A stretch of 64,000 nt of DNA from an uncultured Croceitalea sp. (GTDB taxonomy: Bacteria; Bacteroidota; Bacteroidia; Flavobacteriales; Flavobacteriaceae), in NCBI GenBank assembly GCA_947494805.1, contig CANLWK010000001.1, positions 806,001 to 870,000 on the forward strand. The letters run 5' to 3'. Made by a program: the position numbers and the translations under genes. The notes under the pieces are model-generated. The model was not told the DNA's origin. It worked only from the letters and a program-made list of their open reading frames with translations, and made no database searches. This document shows, in pieces, positions 1-6,910 of this stretch. How positions within the stretch are numbered: the stretch's first letter is position 1; every line of letters begins with the position of its first letter.

Positions 1-533
1 ATACCCAGCATCCATCGCCAGGAAACATCTGAAGAAAAGAGGGCGCCAATAAAATAATTGGAAATGAACGCAATGAGTATTCCGAAGACTATATTAAACT
101 GATAGGTGGCGGTCAACCGCCCCCTATTACTAGCATTTGAGATTTCAGAAATGTAAACGGGCGCCGCAACAGAAGATGCACCAACGCCCACACCACCAAT
201 AAATCTGAAAAATGAAAAGCTATATGCTTCTGGTGCCAAAGCAGAACCAACTGCCGAAATAAAATAAAGCACACCTATCCAGAAGAGTGTTTTTTTGCGT
301 CCCAATCTATCTGATGGAACTCCACCAAAAAGAGATCCTAGAACAGTACCCCATAAGGCCATCGACATAATGAAAATACCATGAAAGGTAAAAAGGGAAT
401 CGCCTAAAAACCAGTTGGTGTCCCAAAGGTCTTTAATAGGCTGGTTGGCCCCACTGATAACCACAGTGTCAAAGCCAAAAAGAAAACCTGCCAAGGCAGC
501 GGTCAGTGAAATCCTTAGAATACGTTTATCCAT
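1..533 (-). CDS. Sugar porter MFS transporter, N-terminal part (3' end outside the window)
   Basis: The reverse strand encodes about 177 residues from an ATG at 533 running off the window edge. The start MDKRILRISL is followed by a first membrane helix with GFLFGFDTVVISGA, the signature of the sugar porter family (GFDxxVISGA), and the loop between helices 2 and 3 has the motif DRLGRKK. Proteins of this family carry a monosaccharide such as xylose or glucose across the inner membrane, usually with a proton. The substrate cannot be told from this fragment. The next gene on the same strand, waaA, lies upstream with a 36 bp gap, but the functions are unrelated. About 12 membrane helices are expected for the full protein; roughly the first four to five are seen here. 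Confidence 0.88.
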   Translation of the reverse strand, partial: MDKRILRISLTAALAGFLFGFDTVVISGANQPIKDLWDTNWFLGDSLFTFHGIFIMSMALWGTVLGSLFGGVPSDRLGRKKTLFWIGVLYFISAVGSALAPEAYSFSFFRFIGGVGVGASSVAAPVYISEISNASNRGRLTATYQFNIVFGILIAFISNYFIGALFSSDVSWRWMLG

Positions 534-569
534 AATGGGTTGGTCAATTTTGCTAAAACTAACTAAAAA

Positions 570-1799
570 TCATAATAAGCTGTTGATGAAGGTTGTAATT
601 TCTTTCGTCGCACCTTGTTGTTTTTGTACGTAACTATGGTTGATATTACCTGTTTTTTTGTAATGGTCATTATCGTTCCAAAGTTTTTCAACGGTTGTGT
701 TAAATGAGTTTTTATCTGAAACACTAAAAATACCCTTTTGTGCCACCAGGTCTTCCGCTTCCTTGAACCCTTCATAGTTAGGGCCTATGATTACTGGGAT
801 TCCAAATACGGCTGGCTCTAGGGTATTATGAAGTCCCGTAGCAAAACCTCCACCAACGTAAGCAATGTCTGCATAACCATAGATTTTGGTCAATAGTCCA
901 ATAGTGTCAATGAGCAGTACTGATATTTCCTTCAAATCGTGCTTTTTGATATCGGAATATTTCACCACTGTTTTAGTGGTAGCGGCAATCATTTTTTCGA
1001 TATGCTTCTCTTTGATATTATGGGGTGCAATGACAACCTTTTCGTTTGTAGTATTGATGTAGTCCATTAGAATTGCTTCGTCTTCGGGCCAAGTACTTCC
1101 TGCAACGAAACATCGTTGATTGCTCTTGAAGGTTTCCATGAAATCCAAAGTACTGTCACTTTTAAGAATCTGGGAAACTCGATCAAATCTGGTATCACCG
1201 CTAACACTGCAATTCTCGAACCCTATGGTTTTTAATAGGACTTTTGAGTTTTCATCCTGAACAAAAAAATGCAAAAAACTTTTTAGACTTTTGCGCATAA
1301 AACCGCCAAATGGCTTGAAAAAGAATTGCTTTTTAGAAAAAATAGCAGAAACCAAAAGTGTTGGTGTCTTAAGTCGGTTCAATTCATGTAAGTAATTGGG
1401 CCAAATTTCATACTTGATAAAAATAACCAAACGTGGATTGACAATTTGGAGGAATCGGTCTGCGTTCGACTTGGTGTCCAACGGCAAGTATACCACGACA
1501 TCGGCGGGGGTCTTGTCTTTTTTGACCTCAAAACCGGAAGGGGAGAAAAATGTTAGTAAAAATTGATATTGTGGATGGTCTTTTTTTAATTTTTCAAGCA
1601 AGGGGAGTCCTTGTTCATACTCTCCCAAAGAGGCGGCATGCATCCAGATGGTAGGTTTTTTCGCATCCAATTTTTCATTTAGTGTTTTAAAGGTCTGTTG
1701 TCGACCCTTTATAAAAAGACGGATTTTGGGTTGAAAAAGTGCGACAAAGTGTAGAAAGAATCCAATAATGCTGATGAGTATGTTGTAGATAAACCTCAC
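570..1799 (-). CDS. waaA: 3-deoxy-D-manno-octulosonic acid (Kdo) transferase
   Basis: This 409-residue glycosyltransferase (GT30 family) adds Kdo from CMP-Kdo to lipid IVA at the cytoplasmic face of the inner membrane during lipopolysaccharide core synthesis. A single N-terminal membrane anchor spans about residues 3-23. The GT30 catalytic region is visible as HAASLGEYEQG with the expected Glu at residue 60, and the C-terminal half has GGGFATGLHNTLEPAVFG, the donor-binding loop of the family. Length is normal for WaaA. The start codon is GTG at 1799; no ATG lies close by in frame, and the anchor follows immediately. It is divergent from the DegT aminotransferase at 1883, leaving an 83 bp spacer. 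Confidence 0.92.
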   Translation of the reverse strand: MRFIYNILISIIGFFLHFVALFQPKIRLFIKGRQQTFKTLNEKLDAKKPTIWMHAASLGEYEQGLPLLEKLKKDHPQYQFLLTFFSPSGFEVKKDKTPADVVVYLPLDTKSNADRFLQIVNPRLVIFIKYEIWPNYLHELNRLKTPTLLVSAIFSKKQFFFKPFGGFMRKSLKSFLHFFVQDENSKVLLKTIGFENCSVSGDTRFDRVSQILKSDSTLDFMETFKSNQRCFVAGSTWPEDEAILMDYINTTNEKVVIAPHNIKEKHIEKMIAATTKTVVKYSDIKKHDLKEISVLLIDTIGLLTKIYGYADIAYVGGGFATGLHNTLEPAVFGIPVIIGPNYEGFKEAEDLVAQKGIFSVSDKNSFNTTVEKLWNDNDHYKKTGNINHSYVQKQQGATKEITTFINSLL

Positions 1800-1882
1800 T
1801 TTTTTGTCTTTGTGCTAAAATACATTTCTTAGCCGAAAACAGAATCAAGGCTTGTTATTTTGTTAATTTTGTGACATAAATC

Positions 1883-3043
1883 ATGCAGATGAGAAAAATA
1901 CAAATGGTAGACCTTGTAGGTCAATATCAAGAGATTAAAGAACAGGTGAAAAGCTCAATGGATAATGTGTTGAACAATGCAGCCTTTATCAATGGGCCAG
2001 AGGTACACGCTTTTCAGAAGGAGTTGGAAGATTACCTTAGCGTTAAACATGTAATACCTTGTGCGAATGGTACTGATGCCTTGCAAATCTGTATGATGGG
2101 GTTGGGCTTGCAGCCGGGTGACGAGGTCATTACAGCTGATTTTACATTTGCGGCCACCGTTGAGGTGATTGCACTGTTGCAATTGACGCCGGTTCTGGTC
2201 GATGTAGAACCTGATACGTTCAATATAGACCCCAAGGCCATTGAAAAGGCGATTACCCCGAAGACGAAAGCAATCGTTCCGGTGCATCTATTCGGACAGT
2301 GTGCCAATATGGATGCCATAATGGAACTTGCTCAAAAACATAATTTATTTGTCATCGAAGATAATGCCCAAGGCATTGGTGCTACGCATACCTTTGAAGA
2401 CGGAACCAAAAAGAAGTCAGGTACAATAGGCCACGTAGCCTCAACCTCTTTCTTTCCATCAAAAAACTTAGGATGCTACGGCGATGGTGGTGCCATTTTT
2501 ACCAATGATGACGATTTGGCCCATACGATACGCGGTATGGTCAATCATGGCATGTACAAACGCTACCATCATGACGTCATAGGAGTGAATTCAAGATTGG
2601 ATTCGTTACAGGCTGCAGTGTTGCGGGCCAAACTGCCAAAACTAGATGTTTACAATGCCAAAAGACGAGCCGCTGCCCGCAAGTATAACGAAGCTTTCAA
2701 AGGACAAGCAAATATCGTATTGCCAAAAACAGTAAATGATTGTGAAGGTATTTGCGATTGCTGCGATTGCCATGTCTTTCATCAATACACTTTACGTATT
2801 TTGAAAGAAAAAAGAGACAAATTGGTACAACATTTAAATGAAAATGGCGTTCCATGTGGAGTGTATTATCCGATTCCGCTGCATTCACAAAAAGCGTATT
2901 TAGATGAACGCTACAACGAAGCTGATTTTAAGGTGACCAATCAATTGGTAAAAGAGGTTATATCTTTACCAATGCACACCGAGCTTGATGATGAGCAAAT
3001 CGACTTCATTACCAAATTGGTAATCGATTTTTTAAACGATTGA
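1883..3043 (+). CDS. DegT/DnrJ/EryC1/StrS-family PLP-dependent sugar aminotransferase
   Basis: This 386-residue enzyme belongs to the PLP-dependent family that transaminates nucleotide-activated keto sugars for surface glycans. The Schiff-base lysine is K194 in SFFPSKNLG, D160 in EDNAQ contacts the pyridine ring, and GTDAL (63-67) binds cofactor phosphate. Two ATGs (1883 and 1889) are possible; MRKIQMVDL from 1889 matches the usual family start. An unusual Cys-rich stretch lies at residues 287-300 (Cys 287, 291, 293, 294 and 296, His 297 and 300). galE starts one base after its stop, so the two are an operon, which supports a role in nucleotide-sugar or LPS/glycan synthesis beside waaA. The exact sugar is unknown. 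Confidence 0.9.
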   Translation: MQMRKIQMVDLVGQYQEIKEQVKSSMDNVLNNAAFINGPEVHAFQKELEDYLSVKHVIPCANGTDALQICMMGLGLQPGDEVITADFTFAATVEVIALLQLTPVLVDVEPDTFNIDPKAIEKAITPKTKAIVPVHLFGQCANMDAIMELAQKHNLFVIEDNAQGIGATHTFEDGTKKKSGTIGHVASTSFFPSKNLGCYGDGGAIFTNDDDLAHTIRGMVNHGMYKRYHHDVIGVNSRLDSLQAAVLRAKLPKLDVYNAKRRAAARKYNEAFKGQANIVLPKTVNDCEGICDCCDCHVFHQYTLRILKEKRDKLVQHLNENGVPCGVYYPIPLHSQKAYLDERYNEADFKVTNQLVKEVISLPMHTELDDEQIDFITKLVIDFLND

Positions 3044-3044
3044 T

Positions 3045-4085
3045 ATGAAAAAAATATTGGTGACAGGCGGTCTGGGCTTTATAGGTTCGCACACCGTGGT
3101 TGAACTTCAAAATGAAGGTTTTGAAGTAGTTGTTATTGATAACCTATCCAACTCTACGGAAAGTGTAATTGATGGTATAGTTACCATTACGGGCAAACGT
3201 CCACTTTTTGAAAAGATGGACCTGCGTGACAAAGACAAAGTGCAAGCTTTTTTTGCCAAACATTCAGATATCAGCGGTGTGATTCATTTTGCGGCTTCAA
3301 AGGCCGTAGGTGAAAGTGTTGAAAATCCGTTATTGTACTATGAGAACAATCTGGGGGTTTTGGTGTATATGTTGCAGGAATTGGTGAAAAAGGGAAATTC
3401 AAACTTCATTTTCAGTTCTTCATGTACGGTTTATGGCCAAGCAGATGAAATGCCCATAACCGAAGATGCGCCGGTAAAAGCTGCTGAATCCCCTTATGGA
3501 AATACAAAGCAAGTGGGCGAAGAAATTATTAGGGATACCTGTAATGTGAATCCGCATTTAGCTGCAATCGCCTTGCGTTATTTCAATCCGATAGGTGCAC
3601 ACCCTTCCGTAGCGATTGGTGAACTTCCCATAGGCGTTCCTCAAAATTTATTGCCCTACATTACACAGACGGGAATCGGGCTCCGAGAACAACTCTCTGT
3701 TTTTGGTGACGATTACCCAACACCTGATGGAACTTGCATACGAGACTATATTCATGTGGTCGATGTGGCCAAAGCCCATGTTGCTGCGCTTCAACGATTG
3801 ATCAAAGGGACTAACGAGTCTAATTACGAGGTATTCAACTTGGGTACTGGAACAGGTAGTTCGGTTTTAGAAGTAATACAAAGCTTTGAACGGGTAACAG
3901 GTGAAAAGTTGAATTACCGCATCTCGCCAAGAAGGGCGGGCGACGTAATCCAAGCCTATGCCGATACTTCAAAGGCAAATAAGGTTTTAGGCTGGAAGGC
4001 CGAATCAACACTTGATGACGCTATGAAATCTGCATGGGATTGGGAAAGAAAAATTAGGAAGCCCGAAGAGAATACAACGGCGTAA
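3045..4085 (+). CDS. galE: UDP-glucose 4-epimerase
   Basis: This 346-residue short-chain dehydrogenase-type epimerase interconverts UDP-glucose and UDP-galactose with bound NAD. The Rossmann glycine motif is GGLGFIG at 8-14. The catalytic triad region is visible as the Ser run at 124-126 in FIFSSSCTVYG, Tyr151 and Lys155 in YGNTK. The C-terminal half carries the usual substrate loop with GTGTGSSVLEV. Length is typical. It begins one base after the stop of the DegT aminotransferase, so both are co-transcribed, and a strong intrinsic terminator follows at 4109-4138. It supplies galactose-type precursors for surface polysaccharide or lets galactose enter glycolysis. Confidence 0.95.
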   Translation: MKKILVTGGLGFIGSHTVVELQNEGFEVVVIDNLSNSTESVIDGIVTITGKRPLFEKMDLRDKDKVQAFFAKHSDISGVIHFAASKAVGESVENPLLYYENNLGVLVYMLQELVKKGNSNFIFSSSCTVYGQADEMPITEDAPVKAAESPYGNTKQVGEEIIRDTCNVNPHLAAIALRYFNPIGAHPSVAIGELPIGVPQNLLPYITQTGIGLREQLSVFGDDYPTPDGTCIRDYIHVVDVAKAHVAALQRLIKGTNESNYEVFNLGTGTGSSVLEVIQSFERVTGEKLNYRISPRRAGDVIQAYADTSKANKVLGWKAESTLDDAMKSAWDWERKIRKPEENTTA

Positions 4086-4108
4086 TCCACATAAAAAATA
4101 GAGTTCTG

Positions 4109-4138
4109 AAAAGGAGGACAATTTGTCCTCCTTTTTTT
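4109..4138 (+). terminator. Intrinsic terminator of the aminotransferase-galE operon
   Basis: An 11 bp stem (AAAAGGAGGAC paired with GTCCTCCTTTT) closes a 5-base loop and ends in a run of seven T. It lies 24 bases after the galE stop. Confidence 0.88.
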
Positions 4139-4177
4139 GTTTACCTTTTCATGAAATAACCACCAAAACCAATTACA

Positions 4178-5455
4178 ATGAAAGCTCTATTCTCCATTTG
4201 TTGTTTTCTTTTGACATTGACACTTGTCTATGGTCAAGACACCTACCTACATTGTGGTAAGATCCTTGATATCAATTCGGGCAAATTACTTTCAGAGAAA
4301 ACCATAGTGGTGTCTGGCAACACCATAAAATCCATTGACGACGGTTACGTGGCAACTTCATCGAGAGAAATGGCCATTGATTTAAAAGATAAGGTTGTTC
4401 TGCCAGGATTGATTGATATGCATGTACATATTGAAGGCGAATTTGGTCCTAGAACGTACATGAAACGCTTTTCGGACAATGAGGCCGATACGGCCTTTGA
4501 GTCAACGGTATATGCAAAGCGTACCTTAATGGCGGGCTTTACAACCGTTCGTGATTTGGGCGGTAGCGGAGTGAACATCGCTTTACGAAAAGCCATTGCA
4601 AAAGGTGTTGTCGATGGCCCAAGAATATTCACGGCAGGTAAAGCTTTGGCCACGACCGGGGGCCACGCGGACCCAACCAATGGAGTCAATAAAGAATTGA
4701 TAGGTGACCCAGGACCAAAAGAAGGGGTTGTCAATTCAGTGGAAGATGCTAAAAAAGCGGTGCGACAACGCTATAAGAACGGTGCTGATGTCATCAAAAT
4801 TACTGCTACGGGCGGCGTGTTGAGTGTTGCCAAGAGTGGTGAGAATCCGCAGTTTACCATTGAAGAAGTTAAGGCCATTGTTACCACTGCCAAGGACTAT
4901 GGCTTTTCGGTAGCCGCCCATGCACACGGCGATGTTGGTATGCAACGGGCAGTGTTAGGTGGTGTGACCACCATTGAGCATGGCACTTTAATGAGTGATA
5001 AAACGATGAAGTTAATGGTGGCCAACAACTGTTACCTTATACCTACGATCAGTGCCGGGAAACAAGTGGCCGAAAAAGCAAAAATACGGGGATTTTTCCC
5101 GGAAGTTGTTGCTAAAAAAGCTTTAGAAATTGGCCCCCTTCACCAAGCTACTATTGCCAAGGCATACAAAAACAAAGTGCCGATGGGTTTTGGTACCGAC
5201 GCAGGGGTTTTTCCGCATGGAATGAACGCCATTGAATTTGGTTATTTATTAGAGGCGGGGATTCCTGTGATGGAATCGCTAAGGGCTGCTACAATTACAA
5301 ATGCCAAATTATTGAATATGCAAGATGAACTTGGACAATTAAAGGTTGGTTTTTTGGCAGACATTATTGCGGTTGATGAAAATCCTATGGACAATGTGAA
5401 GACCTTAGAAAAGGTCAGTTTTGTAATGAAAGACGGTAAGGTTTACAGACTATAG
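4178..5455 (+). CDS. Secreted metal-dependent amidohydrolase (imidazolonepropionase/Xaa-Pro dipeptidase-like)
   Basis: This 425-residue protein has a signal peptide (residues 1-19, ending VYG-Q) and a complete amidohydrolase TIM barrel. The metal ligands are visible: H82 and H84 in DMHVHIEG, the likely carbamylated K207 in DVIKITATGG, H248 (and H250) in AAHAHGD, H268 in TIEHGT, and D341 in GTDAGVFPHG. The family includes prolidase-like peptidases and cyclic-amide hydrolases, and the HAHG and TDAG motifs are those of the binuclear prolidase-like branch. It should act in the periplasm, probably on a peptide or cyclic imide. It follows the galE terminator, so it has its own promoter; the VOC gene follows 24 bases after the stop and may be co-transcribed. 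Confidence 0.87.
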   Translation: MKALFSICCFLLTLTLVYGQDTYLHCGKILDINSGKLLSEKTIVVSGNTIKSIDDGYVATSSREMAIDLKDKVVLPGLIDMHVHIEGEFGPRTYMKRFSDNEADTAFESTVYAKRTLMAGFTTVRDLGGSGVNIALRKAIAKGVVDGPRIFTAGKALATTGGHADPTNGVNKELIGDPGPKEGVVNSVEDAKKAVRQRYKNGADVIKITATGGVLSVAKSGENPQFTIEEVKAIVTTAKDYGFSVAAHAHGDVGMQRAVLGGVTTIEHGTLMSDKTMKLMVANNCYLIPTISAGKQVAEKAKIRGFFPEVVAKKALEIGPLHQATIAKAYKNKVPMGFGTDAGVFPHGMNAIEFGYLLEAGIPVMESLRAATITNAKLLNMQDELGQLKVGFLADIIAVDENPMDNVKTLEKVSFVMKDGKVYRL

Positions 5456-5479
5456 ATTCTTGGGTCAATAAGAAAACAG

Positions 5480-5893
5480 ATGAAACAGCATATAGCACAC
5501 ATAGCCATTGTAGTTGAAGATTATGACAAAGCCATTTCATTCTACACCAAAAAATTGGATTTTGACTTGATTGAAGATACACGGCTGGATGAGCACAAAA
5601 GATGGGTGGTTGTTGCGCCCAAAGGTGCTAAAGAATGTAGCCTGCTTTTAGCCAAAGCTGCTAACGAAAAACAAAGAGTGGCCGTAGGTAATCAATCTGG
5701 TGGGCGGGTCTTTTTGTTTTTGTTTACTGATGATTTTAAGCGAGACTATGATAAGATGGTGGGGCGCGGAATCAACTTTGTGCGCCCACCGCAAGAAATG
5801 GAGTATGGAACCGTCGCTGTTTTTGAAGATTTGTATGGTAATCAATGGGACTTATTAGAGCCAAACGAAAGTAACAAGGGGTTGCTATCTTAA
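5480..5893 (+). CDS. VOC (glyoxalase/bleomycin resistance) family protein
   Basis: This 137-residue protein is a two-module vicinal-oxygen-chelate fold. The first strand carries HIAIVVEDYDKAISFY, whose His is the usual first metal ligand, and the C-terminal module ends in FEDLYGNQWDLLEP, whose Glu is the usual last ligand. Such proteins act as glyoxalases, dioxygenases or resistance proteins; members of this length often accompany metabolic enzymes and remain uncharacterised. It lies 24 bases after the amidohydrolase and 33 before a small conserved gene. The specific substrate cannot be assigned. Confidence 0.85.
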   Translation: MKQHIAHIAIVVEDYDKAISFYTKKLDFDLIEDTRLDEHKRWVVVAPKGAKECSLLLAKAANEKQRVAVGNQSGGRVFLFLFTDDFKRDYDKMVGRGINFVRPPQEMEYGTVAVFEDLYGNQWDLLEPNESNKGLLS

Positions 5894-5926
5894 TACTTAG
5901 TAGCCGCAATTATAATACCAAGAATA

Positions 5927-6283
5927 TTGACGAGCTTTAATTTCAAAACAAGCACTGAGGTCATTTCAAAAGCTAGCACCGAGCATTTGTATGACGCACT
6001 TTTGGAGCAGTTGAAAAAAGATTTTCAATTGGCAAACATTGATTTTGTAACCAGCCCGACAATTACACCAGAGGTGTTGGTCATTGTGCTTCAAGAAAGA
6101 CTCTATTTACTTTTGCTTGAAGAGTTTGATGCCTTTTTGAATTTGTTGTATGTAGTTGATGTTCCTGAAAAAAGTTTTGAGGTTGCTAAAGCTGTAGATG
6201 CCTTTGAAGCATCACAACAAGCAGCATTTTTGATCTTAAAAAGAGAACTTAAGAAAGTGTGGTATAAACGAAGGTATTCTTAG
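5927..6283 (+). CDS. Conserved hypothetical protein, 118 residues
   Basis: A soluble, helix-rich protein without signal peptide or membrane segment. The start is a TTG at 5927; no ATG precedes the conserved-looking beginning TSFNFKTSTEVISKAS, so the TTG start is the best available but uncertain. Features include a Leu-rich middle (LYLLLLEEFDAFLNLLYV) and a charged end KVWYKRRYS. I recall proteins of this kind as widespread in Flavobacteriaceae without a known function. Its stop overlaps the stop of the convergent gene on the other strand by four bases (6280-6283). Confidence 0.7.
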   Translation: MTSFNFKTSTEVISKASTEHLYDALLEQLKKDFQLANIDFVTSPTITPEVLVIVLQERLYLLLLEEFDAFLNLLYVVDVPEKSFEVAKAVDAFEASQQAAFLILKRELKKVWYKRRYS

Positions 6284-6810
6284 AAAAACACTCGAACAAA
6301 AGGCATGAGAGGGTCCACATAAATACTGTCGTCTTCGTCATAAAGTATATCATATCGCAGCCCAACGGTTACATTTCGTGTGGTGTATCCCAATCCCAAG
6401 AATAGGGCCGTAGACCAGTAATTGTCTTTGAATGTACTTCCTCTGGATATTTCTTCGGTCCGGTTGATACGCCATTGCTCAAGTTCAGTAGACAGCTGAA
6501 TTTCAGGAATGGGATTATAAAAGTTCATCAAACCCGCACCATAGGCAATAAACTTGTCATTGTCGAATTTTGTGTAGTTAAAGTTGAGTCCTACACCTGT
6601 GGCAAAACTATTGCTGACCTGATAGATTGCACTTGGAGATATGGCTGCCGTAAACGCATTGTTCGAAAACCCCAATCCGATACCGCCACCATATCGTACA
6701 TTCTCCCAGAAATTGTTGTTGGTCAACTGTTGTGAATTAACTATTGAAACACAACAAAAGGTTAAAATGAGGGTAATTTGTCGTATGGCTTGAAAAACAA
6801 GGCGATTCAT
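6280..6810 (-). CDS. Predicted outer-membrane beta-barrel protein upstream of sucA
   Basis: A 176-residue protein with an N-terminal signal sequence (hydrophobic stretch about residues 9-25, SIVNSQQ region) and then alternating amphipathic strands: GGGIGLGFSNN, IYQVSNSFATGVGLNFNY, ALFLGLGYTTRNVTVGLRYD, ending in PFVRVFF. The terminal aromatic residue and the strand pattern fit a small outer-membrane barrel. From memory, homologues in flavobacterial databases are sometimes labelled alpha-ketoglutarate decarboxylase; nothing in this sequence supports that and the label probably comes from the neighbouring divergent sucA. Function unknown. Confidence 0.72.
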   Translation of the reverse strand: MNRLVFQAIRQITLILTFCCVSIVNSQQLTNNNFWENVRYGGGIGLGFSNNAFTAAISPSAIYQVSNSFATGVGLNFNYTKFDNDKFIAYGAGLMNFYNPIPEIQLSTELEQWRINRTEEISRGSTFKDNYWSTALFLGLGYTTRNVTVGLRYDILYDEDDSIYVDPLMPFVRVFF

Positions 6811-6910
6811 AGCAAAAAGTTTTTCCGTTTTACGTTACAATATAAGGTGGTAAATACGATTTGTTGTATTTTTGATTAAATTTTATCGCACCTTTTGGTA
6901 AAGCACAACA

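Noticed and set aside
4345-4734. 129-codon minus-strand frame in the amidohydrolase gene
   Set aside because: Antisense shadow with biased composition and no domain.
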